Positions 6,935 to 16,266 of a stretch of 58,561 nt of DNA are shown here, in pieces. The notes under the pieces were generated by a model. That model did not search any database, was not told where the DNA came from, and saw only the letters and a list, made by a program, of their open reading frames with translations. The position numbers and the translations under genes were made by a program. The number at the start of each line of letters is the position of its first letter. Positions within the stretch are counted from its first letter, which is position 1. Source of the stretch: Succinatimonas sp. UBA7265 (lineage in GTDB: Bacteria > Pseudomonadota > Gammaproteobacteria > Enterobacterales > Succinivibrionaceae); NCBI GenBank assembly GCA_002473165.1, contig DKSD01000016.1, forward strand, positions 1-58,561, given 5' to 3'.

Positions 6935-8628
6935 GGGCTTTCCTGACGCTCGCTTTAGGCTGCGCCCTGGCGTTCTCACGCGCCTCAGCCTCAATGCTGC
7001 CGGCGGTCTGCGAGGATTTTTCACAGAGCGGCTGCGTGCGCATTTCAGATTACGCCAGGCAGGCCGTGAAATATCAGGACGATCGCGCGGCGCTCTCTGA
7101 GATCGCGCGCACCGCCGGGCGCTTTTGCACCCGAGGCAGCGCTGACGGCTGCGCGGTGCAGGCATTGGCGCTCAGCCTTGAAAGCAGACTTAGCGGAAAC
7201 AGGGCGCAGAGCGCGCAGGCGGACGTCCTGTTTAAACAGGCTGCCGAGGCTGGCAGCGCCATGGGCTGGTATTACCAAAGCGAGGAGCAACTTTCACACC
7301 TGGCTTCTGAGCTCTCATCTTCGTTTTCAAAGATCACCGCGGCCTGCCAGGCAGGCGATCCTGATGCGTGCCTGGCCGCGGCGGCGCTCTCAGAACAGGG
7401 TTTTTATACGCCAAAAGATCATCAAGCCGCGGCCTCCTGGCGCAGCAAGGCCTGCCGCTCAGGCGGCGGAGCTTACTGCGAGATCCTCGCAGAAGGTCTG
7501 AGCGGCAAAGAACTGCTGAGCGCGATAAAGCGCCAGTGCGATCTGCCGCTTTCAGGCGATCTCGCCGCGCTGCATCCCCAGGGCTATTATTGCGGCGCTT
7601 ACGGCGCCGCCCTGAAAAACGGCAGCGCCGGGGCGGCGCGTTCTGTGCAGCAGGGGCAGGCGCTTTTAAGGCGCGCCTGCATGGCCGGAAACGGCGAAGC
7701 CTGTTTTTATGCCGCGGACAGAGTGCCCGCGGCCCGCGATCTGCTGTTACGCGGCTGCGCCTTGGGCGATCCGCGCTCCTGCGCTGCGGCGCTGCCGCAG
7801 GGGCAGGGGAGTTTTGCTTCGCTGGCGCGGCTGCTTTATGTGAACCCGCCTGCGTCTTTTGCCGGATACATCGCGCAGCTTAAACTGCACACGCTCTTGC
7901 CTTATGAGGTCAGTGCGTTGGGAAAGCAGGCCTGTGATGCGGCACTTGATGATCCGTTTGGCAGGAACCCGTACGCGCAGTGCGCCCTGTTTGCGGAGCG
8001 GCTGTTATCCGGAGAATATCCTTCAAGGCCCGCGCTTGCTGAAGAACTGGGGCGCGATCTTTCAGGCAGGGCCTGCAAGGCCGGGAGCGCCGCTGCCTGC
8101 CTTGCCGTCAGAAGCGGCGTCTCTGAGAAAGCCGATGCGCAAGATCCGGTTAAGTCCTGCAAAGCAGGTTCAGCCCAAAGCTGCGGCAGGAGCGCGCTGG
8201 CGGCCTGGGCGCGGGGCGAGCGCAGCGCCGCCACGCTTGAGACCGCTGAGCGCGGCTGCCTGGGCGGCGATCATCTCTCCTGTTATGTGCTGGGATTTGG
8301 CGCGCGCGGCGGCTGGGGCGGAAAGCGCGATCCCAAAAAAGCCTTCCGCGCTTTTGTTAACGCCTGCCTGACTGAGGATAACGCCCTGTTCGAAGGCGGG
8401 GCTTATTGCGACGCCCTTGCTTTTGCCTACCTGGAGCCTTTGGGCGTCAGGGCCGATCCCAAAAAGGCTTGGTTCTTTGGCAGGCGTTCGTGCGATACGG
8501 GAAGCGGTTTGGGCTGCGCCGCGGCAGGACACGCTGCGCGGCTTTTGGGCGAAAAGGATTTGGCGCGATCTTATTTTTCGCGCGCCTGCTCCTTGGGCAA
8601 CGCCATAGGCTGCGAAGCGTTGCATTAG
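6931..8628 (+). CDS. Large secreted cysteine-rich Sel1-repeat protein, second of a pair
   Basis: A 565-residue exported paralogue of the preceding protein. I chose GTG 6931, whose GTGA overlaps the upstream stop and has AGAGG eight bases before it; another GTG lies at 6922. The signal peptide is MRAFLTLALGCALAFSRASA. At least nine repeats contain the motif C-x7-C (ACQAGDPDAC, ACMAGNGEAC, GCALGDPRSC, ACKAGSAAAC, SCKAGSAQSC, GCLGGDHLSC, SCDTGSGLGC, ACSLGNAIGC and ACRSGGGAYC). These should form disulfide-stapled alpha-alpha hairpins in the periplasm or outside. Function is unknown; by analogy with Hcp proteins a binding or scaffold role is likely. Confidence 0.75.
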   Translation: MRAFLTLALGCALAFSRASASMLPAVCEDFSQSGCVRISDYARQAVKYQDDRAALSEIARTAGRFCTRGSADGCAVQALALSLESRLSGNRAQSAQADVLFKQAAEAGSAMGWYYQSEEQLSHLASELSSSFSKITAACQAGDPDACLAAAALSEQGFYTPKDHQAAASWRSKACRSGGGAYCEILAEGLSGKELLSAIKRQCDLPLSGDLAALHPQGYYCGAYGAALKNGSAGAARSVQQGQALLRRACMAGNGEACFYAADRVPAARDLLLRGCALGDPRSCAAALPQGQGSFASLARLLYVNPPASFAGYIAQLKLHTLLPYEVSALGKQACDAALDDPFGRNPYAQCALFAERLLSGEYPSRPALAEELGRDLSGRACKAGSAAACLAVRSGVSEKADAQDPVKSCKAGSAQSCGRSALAAWARGERSAATLETAERGCLGGDHLSCYVLGFGARGGWGGKRDPKKAFRAFVNACLTEDNALFEGGAYCDALAFAYLEPLGVRADPKKAWFFGRRSCDTGSGLGCAAAGHAARLLGEKDLARSYFSRACSLGNAIGCEALH

Positions 8629-8683
8629 CCTGCAGACAGATGTTTGTTAACTTTTAAAAAACAAATAATTGTTTATAAAATTT

Positions 8684-8731
8684 GCAAAAACGGGTTATCG
8701 CCGGGTATTTTTTCAAAAAACCGGCGATAAC
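8684..8731 (-). repeat. Hairpin repeat, left copy (terminator of the AAA-ATPase gene)
   Basis: GTTATCGCCGG and CCGGCGATAAC form a perfect 11-bp stem; a T6/A6 inner pair extends it. On the minus strand CCCGTTTTTGC follows, so it can end the ATPase transcript. It is a near-copy, in the same orientation, of 10195-10243 on the other side of the gene. Confidence 0.75.
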
Positions 8732-8742
8732 TTGTAAAGCTC

Positions 8743-10164
8743 TTAGTTATCCGGTTTGAAAAGATCATCCAGGGTCACGATGCCTTGGATTTTTTTGGCC
8801 TGGGCATTGGGTTTGATCCCGTACGGGCTTACCACGGTAAGCTGCAAAGCCTTTTTTGTACGGGTGCTTTCCCTGAAGAGATCGCGCCTTGCCTCAAACT
8901 GATTCAGGTAAGCCTTGCTGATGACATATGGACTGTCCGAGTATTTCATCTCGCAGAGGTTGATCGTGTGATCATCGCGCTCAATTACCAGATCTATCTG
9001 CGCCTGTGCGTTTTGCCATGAACAGACGTCGGTGAGTATGTGGCCGATCCCAAGCTTTTTCTTGATCTGATCGATGTGCCTGAGGCATACCTGTTCAAAT
9101 GCGTACCCGCTCCAGGCTCTGCGCGCCCCGGAGCCGAGCGCATGCGACCAGCGCTGCTGATCCTGAGAGTTGTTATTTTTGATGAATCTTAGATAAAACA
9201 AACAATAATTATCGACCAACTGATACATTACATCCCGTTCAATTTTGCCAAATGCATTGTATTTGCGAATAAAATCGCACCTGCAGAGATTTTCGAGAAT
9301 TTCGGTGAGATTGCCGTTGTCAGTCAAGGCAAGTGATGAAACGATTTCGCGTTTTGTCATGCCTTTGTTTTTCTTCGCAAGCAATTCCACGATCTTTTTG
9401 TAAGAGGGTGCGTCTTTGAACAGCGAACGAAAAAGGAAGGCGTACTCCTCACGAAGCGGTGCGCCTTCGGCAAAAAACAGGCTGTCGATATTTTGGGTGA
9501 CGCTCTGGGCCTTGGAGAGCATGCTCAGATAGAACGGAGTACCGCCTAGGATCATGTAAGCTTCAAGAAACTGCTTGCGATCTTCAGGAAAGCCGTTTTT
9601 GAGCAGGTATTCCTCGGTTTCGGCTAAATTAAACGAGCGAAGCCTGATGGGGCAGGTAACCCGGTTATGCAGTCCGCCGCGGTCTCCAAGCAGTTTGCTC
9701 ACCATCCAGGTTGTGGCTGAGCCGCAGGCTATCAGCTTGATATTGGCGCAACTGCTGGCAAATTCATTCCAAAACAGTTCCAGCGCGCGAATGAATTTGC
9801 TGCGCGGCGTATCCATCCAGGGAAGTTCATCTATGAAAATAATGATGCTGCCGCGGGTTTTCAGGTGCAGGATATAGTGCTGAAGCTGGGCAAAAGCTTC
9901 AAACCAGTCGTTTGCCTGCGGGTAGAAAGCTTTTGAGTATGTGTTGAGCTGGCGGTTGAAATTGGCCAGTTGCTCTTTTTTGCTGCGGTCATAGATCCCG
10001 GTTACGTAAAAATCCAGGCGATCGCCCAGCATTTCTTTGACGAGGAAAGTTTTGCCGACACGCCTTCTGCCATAAATGGCGATGAACTCTGCGCGGTCGG
10101 AGTTGATACGGCTTTCAATAAGTGCCTGCTCTTTGCGCCTTCCGATAATTTTGGATGCCGCCAT
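8743..10164 (-). CDS. AAA-family ATPase with C-terminal DUF234-like nuclease-type domain
   Basis: A 473-residue protein of the archaeal-type ATPase/DUF234 group common in anaerobes. The N-terminal P-loop ATPase has Walker A GRRRVGKT (32-39) and Walker B IIIFIDELPW; a winged-helix-like segment follows (KGMTKREIVSSLAL). Near the C-terminus QIDLVIERDDHTINLCEMKY has the D...ExK pattern of PD-(D/E)XK nucleases. Cellular role of the family is not established; DNA-linked or toxin/defence roles are suspected. I start at ATG 10164 (AGGCGG eight bases upstream) because the longer frame crosses the mfd terminator. The gene is more AT-rich than its neighbours and is flanked by a duplicated hairpin, which suggests acquisition. 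Confidence 0.82.
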   Translation of the reverse strand: MAASKIIGRRKEQALIESRINSDRAEFIAIYGRRRVGKTFLVKEMLGDRLDFYVTGIYDRSKKEQLANFNRQLNTYSKAFYPQANDWFEAFAQLQHYILHLKTRGSIIIFIDELPWMDTPRSKFIRALELFWNEFASSCANIKLIACGSATTWMVSKLLGDRGGLHNRVTCPIRLRSFNLAETEEYLLKNGFPEDRKQFLEAYMILGGTPFYLSMLSKAQSVTQNIDSLFFAEGAPLREEYAFLFRSLFKDAPSYKKIVELLAKKNKGMTKREIVSSLALTDNGNLTEILENLCRCDFIRKYNAFGKIERDVMYQLVDNYCLFYLRFIKNNNSQDQQRWSHALGSGARRAWSGYAFEQVCLRHIDQIKKKLGIGHILTDVCSWQNAQAQIDLVIERDDHTINLCEMKYSDSPYVISKAYLNQFEARRDLFRESTRTKKALQLTVVSPYGIKPNAQAKKIQGIVTLDDLFKPDN

Positions 10165-10194
10165 TGCTGAACCGCCTTTTAAAGGGTAGAAAAA

Positions 10195-10243
10195 GAAAAA
10201 ACGAGTTATCGCCGAGTATAAATCGAAAATACATGGCGATAAC
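10195..10243 (-). repeat. Hairpin repeat, right copy (terminator of mfd)
   Basis: GTTATCGCC and GGCGATAAC form a 9-bp stem with a 21-base AT-rich loop. On the minus strand CTCGTTTTTTC follows the stem, 25 bp after the mfd stop, so it should terminate mfd. It aligns along its full length with 8684-8731. Confidence 0.75.
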
Positions 10244-10267
10244 TGTGAAAAACGATTTTTAGCGCAA

Positions 10268-13200
10268 TCATTCGGCAAGCCGGTGGGCTTCCAGCGCCTG
10301 CAGCAGCTGTTCGAGCAACTGCAGCCTCGGGTGATCCGCGGTTTCAGGAAGCGTGTAGCGCAGGGAGTTCTGCCCGGACATGCGGTATTCGTTGTGCCGG
10401 CAACTGGTGATGAGCCTGATGAGGTACTGGGGATCGATGCTGCAGCCTGATCCCATCTCGATAACGCCGCCTTCGGCGCTCCCTGAGATCCTGACTATCC
10501 CAAGCGAGCCTGCGAGCACGCGCAGCTGCGAGATCTTAAAGAGATTTTCGGCACTCTTTGGCAGGAAGCCGAAGCGGTCGATGAGCTCGACCTTGAGATC
10601 CTCAAACTCCTCAGGCGTCTTGCACGAGGAGAGGCGCTTGTACAGCGAGAGGCGCGTGTTGACGTCGGCGATGTAGGTGTCAGGCAGCAGCGCCGGCAGG
10701 TGCAGATCGATATCGCATTCGTGCGCGGTGAGATCGGCTAAGGCCGGCTCGCGGCCTTCTTTGAGGGCTTTTACCGCCTCGTTGAGCATTTCGGTGTACA
10801 GCGAGAAGCCCACGGACTCTATCTGGCCTGACTGCTCTTCGCCTAACAGCTCGCCGGCGCCGCGGATCTCCAGATCGTGGGTGGCCAGCACAAAGCCGGC
10901 GCCCAGCTCTTCAATGGAGGCGATCGCGTCAAGGCGCATCTTGGCATCCTTGGTCATGAGCTTGCGCGGCGGCGTGAACAGATAGGCATAGGCCTGGTGC
11001 GAGGAGCGCCCGACGCGCCCGCGGATCTGGTGGAGCTGGGCAAGGCCAAGCAGATCGGCGCGATCGATGATGATAGTGTTGGCCGACTGCACGTCCAGGC
11101 CGTTTTCGATGATCGTCGTGCACAAAAGCAGGTTGAAGCGCTGGTTGTAGAAATCGCGCATCACCTTTTGCAGATCGCGCTCGTTCATCTGTCCGTGCCC
11201 GATCCCGATTGAGGCCTCAGGCACGAGTTCGGCGAGATTTTTGGCCGTCTGCTCTATGGTAGAGATGTCATTGTGCAGGTAGTAGACCTGGCCGCCGCGG
11301 CGCAGTTCGCGCATCACGGCTTCGCGCACTACCTGATCTGAGCGTTCGGACACGAAGGTCTTAATGGCCAGACGGTGCTCAGGAGGGGTGGCGATGATCG
11401 AGAGCTCGCGCATGCCTTCCATGGCCATGTTGAGGGTGCGGGGGATCGGCGTGGCGGTGAGCGTGAGCAGATCGACCTGGGCGCGCAGCTCTTTGAGCTT
11501 CTCCTTTTGCCTGACGCCGAAGCGGTGCTCTTCGTCGATGATCACAAGACCGAGGTTTTTGAACTTTATCTGGCGCGAGAGCAGCTTATGCGTGCCGATG
11601 ATGATGTCGATCTTGCCGTCAGCGAGCCTGGCGATGGCCTCGCTCTGCTCTTTGGCGGTCTTAAAGCGCGAAAGCTCTTCGACTATAAGCGCCGTGCCGG
11701 CAAAGCGGTCTTTGAAGGTCTGGAAATGCTGTTCGGCCAAAATGGTGGTGGGAACCAGCACGGCAACCTGCGCGCCGCTTTGGGCGACGGCAAAGGCGGC
11801 GCGCAGCGCCACCTCGGTTTTGCCAAAGCCGACGTCGCCGCACACCAGGCGGTCCATGGGCTTGCTTTGGGCGAGATCATGCAGCGTGGCTTCGATCGCC
11901 GCGGCTTGATCGGGGGTTTCCTCATAGCCAAAGCCGGTGGCGAACTCGTCCATGGCGCGGCGGTCCACATTGAAGGCGCGGCCGTCCTTGGCGGCGCGAC
12001 GGGCGTAGAGATCCAAAAGTCCGGCGGCGACGTCGCGGACTTTCTCGGCCGCTTTCTGTTTTTTCTTTGACCACGAATCAGTGCCCAGGCGCGAGAGCAC
12101 CGGATTTTCGGCGCCGGCGTAGCGGGCGATCTTCGAGAGGGCGGTGACCGGAATGTTGAGCATGTCGCCGTTCTGGTATTCGATGGCCAGGTATTCGCCT
12201 TTGATGCCGCCGATGGTAAGCGTCCTCAGGCCGCGGTAGCGGCCGATGCCGTGATCAACGTGGACGACGAGCTGCCCTTCCTTGAGCTGCACGAGATTGC
12301 GGATGAGCGCGTCCTCTGAGATGCCGCTCTTGCGGCGGCGCTCGCGGCGCGCGGCCGAAGCTGAGATCCCGTAAAGCTCGTTTTCGGTGATGAACGCCAG
12401 TTTCTGGCGCGAGGCGATAAAACCGCCCGAGAACGGACCCACAGTCAGCATGAGCGGGGCGCTGTCCTCGAAGAAGTGGCGCACGCTTGAAGCCGGGGCG
12501 ATGCCAAGCTGCTTTATAAGGTCAGGCGGGAGCATCTCGCGCAGCGCCTGGCGCCGTCCCTCGGAGACGGCGGTGAGCAGCATGCGCCCGCCTTTTGCGG
12601 CAAAATCGGCGGCAAAGCGTTCAAAGCGCTCGCAGGGATCTTTTTTCTGGTGATCGAATGTGAGCTCCGGAAGCTTTTCAAAAGCGGCGTTGGCCGCGCC
12701 GCGCGCCGAAACTTCATTTTCGCTGAGCGCCGCGCGCTCCAGGCGGATCTGCGGATAGGGTTTTAACAGATCGGAGAGTTCTTTTGGCGAGAGAAAGATC
12801 CTGTAAGGCTCAAGGGGAGGGTGTTCGGCGGTGCCTGCATACATGGAAGCGCGTTTGTGCGCGTCTATGTCAAAGTCGGAAGCCGCTTTGGCGACGTTGC
12901 CTGCGAGGATCACGGATGTGCCTTCGGGCAGATAGTCAAAGAATGTCCCCAGTTTCCGGAAGAACAGCGGCAGGTAGTATTCGATGCCTGCGGGGATCGC
13001 TCCGCGGGAGATGGCCTGGTAGATCACGTGATCGGGCAGGTGCGCTCCGGGAAAAGCGTCGCGATAGTTGGAACGGAAAACGCTTATTCCCTGTTCGTCA
13101 AGCGGAAATTCGTGTGCCGGAAGCAGGCTGATAGCCTTGATTTGTTCACCCGAACGCTGGGTTTCAGGATCAAAGGCACGGATTGAGTCGACTTCGTCGT

Positions 13201-13768
13201 CGAGGAAATCTATGCGGCAGGGCGCGCTGGCGCCCATGGGAAAAACATCGAGGATCGAGCCGCGGGCGGCGAACTCGCCGTGACCGAGCACCTGCTCGAC
13301 TTTTAGATAGCCCTGGGAGACTAGCGTTTGCTGCATCCTGGTGATGTCACGGCTTTCTCCAGGGGCGAGCCTGAAAGAGTGGGCACCGATGAATTCTTTG
13401 GGAGCAAGCCTGGGCATGATGGCGCTCAGCGGGGCGATTATAAAACCGTCTTTGACATAGGGCAGATCGGCCAAAAGCTCCAGGCGCTTTGAGATGATGT
13501 CCTGGTGCGGTGAGAGCTGATCGTAGGGCAGTGTCTCCCAGTCAGGGAAATAACGGCATGGTTTTAGAGGCGAGAGTGTGAAAAGCTCGGAGGAGAGCGC
13601 GCGGGCCTCAAAACCGTCGGCGCAGATCACCAGCACCGGTCCTGCTGTGTGTTCTCCCAGCGCGGCGATCACAGCGCTTTGGGCCATGCCGGGCAGGTTG
13701 CCTGTGGTCTTGCGGGCTTTGGTAAAGCCGCTTTCGAGGTTTTGAGGAAGAAGGCTCTCTAGTTTCAT
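10268..13768 (-). CDS. mfd: Transcription-repair coupling factor Mfd
   Basis: Mfd removes RNA polymerase stalled at DNA lesions and recruits UvrA. The 1166 residues match the family (E. coli 1148). In order: UvrB-like N-terminal domains, the CarD-like RNA-polymerase-interacting domain (GQLVVHVDHGIGRYRGL), the RecG-like translocase with Walker A GDVGFGKTEVALR and DEEH box IIDEEHRFGV, and the C-terminal TRCF domain. The frame is open to 13852, but I start at ATG 13768 (MKLESLLPQNLESG), where Mfd homology begins; TA-rich promoter-like DNA lies just upstream. It ends in the hairpin at 10195-10243. Confidence 0.96.
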   Translation of the reverse strand: MKLESLLPQNLESGFTKARKTTGNLPGMAQSAVIAALGEHTAGPVLVICADGFEARALSSELFTLSPLKPCRYFPDWETLPYDQLSPHQDIISKRLELLADLPYVKDGFIIAPLSAIMPRLAPKEFIGAHSFRLAPGESRDITRMQQTLVSQGYLKVEQVLGHGEFAARGSILDVFPMGASAPCRIDFLDDEVDSIRAFDPETQRSGEQIKAISLLPAHEFPLDEQGISVFRSNYRDAFPGAHLPDHVIYQAISRGAIPAGIEYYLPLFFRKLGTFFDYLPEGTSVILAGNVAKAASDFDIDAHKRASMYAGTAEHPPLEPYRIFLSPKELSDLLKPYPQIRLERAALSENEVSARGAANAAFEKLPELTFDHQKKDPCERFERFAADFAAKGGRMLLTAVSEGRRQALREMLPPDLIKQLGIAPASSVRHFFEDSAPLMLTVGPFSGGFIASRQKLAFITENELYGISASAARRERRRKSGISEDALIRNLVQLKEGQLVVHVDHGIGRYRGLRTLTIGGIKGEYLAIEYQNGDMLNIPVTALSKIARYAGAENPVLSRLGTDSWSKKKQKAAEKVRDVAAGLLDLYARRAAKDGRAFNVDRRAMDEFATGFGYEETPDQAAAIEATLHDLAQSKPMDRLVCGDVGFGKTEVALRAAFAVAQSGAQVAVLVPTTILAEQHFQTFKDRFAGTALIVEELSRFKTAKEQSEAIARLADGKIDIIIGTHKLLSRQIKFKNLGLVIIDEEHRFGVRQKEKLKELRAQVDLLTLTATPIPRTLNMAMEGMRELSIIATPPEHRLAIKTFVSERSDQVVREAVMRELRRGGQVYYLHNDISTIEQTAKNLAELVPEASIGIGHGQMNERDLQKVMRDFYNQRFNLLLCTTIIENGLDVQSANTIIIDRADLLGLAQLHQIRGRVGRSSHQAYAYLFTPPRKLMTKDAKMRLDAIASIEELGAGFVLATHDLEIRGAGELLGEEQSGQIESVGFSLYTEMLNEAVKALKEGREPALADLTAHECDIDLHLPALLPDTYIADVNTRLSLYKRLSSCKTPEEFEDLKVELIDRFGFLPKSAENLFKISQLRVLAGSLGIVRISGSAEGGVIEMGSGCSIDPQYLIRLITSCRHNEYRMSGQNSLRYTLPETADHPRLQLLEQLLQALEAHRLAE

Positions 13769-13852
13769 GAGGTTGGGAATGCTTTGAAAAATCAGCTTTT
13801 TATATAGATATTTAAACGTTAATACCCCTGCCATGAGCAGGTGAGTTTGCAA

Positions 13853-14253
13853 TGCTGTTTAACGGATGCTGCATACCGCTTTGGATCTGCTGAACTTCAA
13901 GACAGCATTCGTAACGTTTCATCAGTGATTAACCTTTTGCTTTGGCTTTATATTTCTGTCCTGGATGGTTAGGGACTTTGGGATATCGCATTTCAAGTTC
14001 ATAGGTCAATTTTTTGTTCATGAACTCAAGGTTATCATACCTTTGACCTTAAGTAATGCTTTTATAACAAATAATTCGCCATAAAGGAGCAGGGACGCCC
14101 ATCAGGCAAAAACAGCCTTATTCGTTCAGGGCAGGGCGAGAACCCCTCGTTTCCATATGCTTATTTAACATGCGGTGCGATATACTCAACGCGGTGTTTT
14201 CAATTAAAGAACCGTGAACCGGATCAGGATCCGGTGTCCTAAGGTTGGGCTGA
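13853..14253. other. Spacer between divergent mfd and the DUF6056-like gene
   Basis: About 400 bp with promoters for both sides expected but no strong consensus seen. On the minus strand a 30-codon frame (13929-14021, MNKKLTYELEMRYPKVPNHP...) ends in a basic tail and may be the 3' relic of a lost gene. An imperfect dyad (TCAAGGT/ACCTTTGA) lies at 14026-14046, and a CCGGATC/GATCCGG palindrome at about 14219-14234, just before the plus-strand gene. Confidence 0.4.
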
Positions 14254-15843
14254 ATGCGTTTTAAAACCTGCGCTTATTTGTTGCTCTGGGCAGTTTTTAT
14301 CTTTGCCTGCGCCCAGATGATCCCGTATTTCTCAAATGATTATCGCTACATGCTGATCCAGGGCGGCGATGATTTGGTCTCGTCGTTTAAAGATCTGGTG
14401 ATCTCCCAGTGGAATCACTATTTTGACTGGGGCGGCAGGACCGTGGCCCACACGATCGCGCAGCTGCTCTTATGGTGGGGCAAACCCTGGGCGGCGATCG
14501 CCAATACGCTGTGTTTCCTCGCCATGGTTCTCCTGATTTATTTCCACGCCTTCGGGATCCGCCCGACGCTGCGCGGATTAAAGCTGATGCCGCTGTTTAT
14601 CATCACGCTCGGCATTTGGCTGTGCCTGAGGATCTTCGGCGAAGTGGTGTTCATGCAGGTCTCATCTTGCAATTACCTGTGGACCACCACGATCATCATC
14701 GCGTTTTTGCTTCCGTACCGGCTGTCGCTAGGTGAGCCAAAAGCCTCAGGGGGCGTTGCGGCCGCAGCCGGGATGTTTGTTTTGGGCATCCTGGCAGGCT
14801 GGACGAATGAGAACACCGGCTTTGCCGCCTGCTGCGGCGTCGGCGTCGCCGGTCTGTGGCTTTTAAAACAGCACCGGGTGCGGCTGTGGCACGTGACAGG
14901 CGGCCTGGGGCTTGCTGCAGGCTACCTGCTTTTGATGCTCTCTCCGGGCAACGCGGCGCGCCTTGAGTTCATGCAGGAGGGCGGTTACACCTTCGCCAAA
15001 CATTTTCCGGTGGCCGCGGGGATTTTCTTCACAACGCTGCTTACGCAGCTTCCGTTGCTGCTGTGCATGGCATTCATGATTTTTAAGCTTAAAAAAGGCG
15101 GTTTTGACCGCCGCAGCCCGGATCTGTGGCGCGGCGCCCTCTGGCTTTTCTTTATCGGCTTCGTGTCGCTGGCGATCATGGTGTTCTCGCCTAATTTCCC
15201 TTCGCGCTCGGCCGCGCCGTTTACGTTCTTCACTGTGGCCGCGATCGCCGGGCTCTATTCGCTTGCTGAACGCGAGCACGCCTGGCTGGTGCCGTACCGG
15301 CTCTCCAGGATCCTCTGCCTTTTAGGCGCGGTTTATCTTTGTGTGACCATGCCTAACACCCTATGGGGCTACCATCAGGCGATGCTCGATCAGAAAGTCC
15401 GCAGCCAGGAGATCGCCGAGCAGCTCTCCAAAGGCGCGCGCAACCTGGTGGTGCATCCGTTCCATGTGCGCACTTCAAAGTACCTCTTCATCGGCGACGT
15501 GCGGGCCCAGAAAACCTACTTTGCAAACCAGATCCTCGAGAAGTTCTACAAAGTCGATTCCATCCGCAGAAGCTGCAACTACAAGATGCCCTGGTACTCT
15601 TACGATTACATCGTCTGGGCGCATACGGGCAAGCCGGTGTGCACCGGCGATCGCGGTGATCCTGAGGATCCTGGCGATCCGGTAAACCAGCGCTATTTAA
15701 AGGATCATCCCGAGGAGATCTGGCGTTTGAATTTCGACGCCAGCCAGCAGTCCATAAACCGCCAGCAGTTTACGGAGGCCATGGAGCGCCTGGGACTGGA
15801 AAATCCGGCGCAGTACTTTAAAAAGGCCGAAGGCGGGAAGTGA
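14254..15843 (+). CDS. Polytopic membrane protein, DUF6056-like
   Basis: A 529-residue inner-membrane protein with a long series of hydrophobic helices through about residue 380 and a soluble C-terminal tail of about 140 residues. The pattern GGDDL...W..YFDWGGR near the N-terminus, NYLWTTTII, GWTNENTG and MLSPGNAARLE resembles the DUF6056 family, a set of GT-C-like membrane proteins often found with cell-surface polysaccharide genes. A lipid-linked sugar transferase or related role is an inference. The ATG follows AAGGTTGGGCTGA. The tail has a repetitive acidic patch (DRGDPEDPGDP). The small exported protein gene begins six bases after its stop. Confidence 0.65.
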   Translation: MRFKTCAYLLLWAVFIFACAQMIPYFSNDYRYMLIQGGDDLVSSFKDLVISQWNHYFDWGGRTVAHTIAQLLLWWGKPWAAIANTLCFLAMVLLIYFHAFGIRPTLRGLKLMPLFIITLGIWLCLRIFGEVVFMQVSSCNYLWTTTIIIAFLLPYRLSLGEPKASGGVAAAAGMFVLGILAGWTNENTGFAACCGVGVAGLWLLKQHRVRLWHVTGGLGLAAGYLLLMLSPGNAARLEFMQEGGYTFAKHFPVAAGIFFTTLLTQLPLLLCMAFMIFKLKKGGFDRRSPDLWRGALWLFFIGFVSLAIMVFSPNFPSRSAAPFTFFTVAAIAGLYSLAEREHAWLVPYRLSRILCLLGAVYLCVTMPNTLWGYHQAMLDQKVRSQEIAEQLSKGARNLVVHPFHVRTSKYLFIGDVRAQKTYFANQILEKFYKVDSIRRSCNYKMPWYSYDYIVWAHTGKPVCTGDRGDPEDPGDPVNQRYLKDHPEEIWRLNFDASQQSINRQQFTEAMERLGLENPAQYFKKAEGGK

Positions 15844-15849
15844 TCTGCA

Positions 15850-16194
15850 ATGAACCTGCCAGAGATCATCAGGACGCCGGTGCGCGTTTTGCAAAATGGC
15901 GCCATGGATAAGGTGCGACGCGCCGCTTCAGCCTTTATGCTGCTTGCGCCGACGGCTGTCGTTCAGGCAGCTGAGATCATCGACTGCACCTCAGGGCAGT
16001 GCGTCAATGTCTCTGAATCTCAGCGCCATCTGGGCGGGGCCTCGCTAAAACCCTCCGAGAGCGGCAATGAGTTGCAGGTGCGCGCTCAGGCCCGGCAAAA
16101 AGGCCGGAAGCGCATCGTGGTGCGCGAAGGCAAAACTTTTGTGTGCGTGCTTGATGACGGGGCAGAGAGCTGCGAGAGCGCGTCGGTGCACTGA
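15850..16194 (+). CDS. Small exported protein of unknown function
   Basis: Not recognised. From ATG 15850 it has 114 residues; GGGAAG lies nine bases upstream. An internal ATG at 15904 would give a more typical signal peptide (MDKVRRAASAFMLLAPTAVVQA), so the mature protein begins near AEIIDC either way. The remaining ~75 residues hold four cysteines in two close pairs (DCTSGQC and VCVLDDGAESC), suggesting periplasmic disulfides. It follows the DUF6056-like gene by six bases, so the two are probably one transcript. Confidence 0.5.
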   Translation: MNLPEIIRTPVRVLQNGAMDKVRRAASAFMLLAPTAVVQAAEIIDCTSGQCVNVSESQRHLGGASLKPSESGNELQVRAQARQKGRKRIVVREGKTFVCVLDDGAESCESASVH

Positions 16195-16266
16195 TCAGTA
16201 TTTTCTTACCCTCTCTGCATCATTTTGATGCTGTCTTTTACTCCGTGTGCACTGCATCGGAGCATA

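Noticed and set aside
11375..12070. 231-codon open frame on the plus strand inside mfd
   Set aside because: Antisense shadow of mfd, whose conserved helicase motifs lie on the minus strand. Long opposite-strand frames are common in GC-rich coding DNA.
14060..14250. Riboswitch in front of the DUF6056-like gene
   Set aside because: Several short GC hairpins are present, but none fits the conserved cores I know (c-di-GMP, preQ1, SAM, cobalamin).
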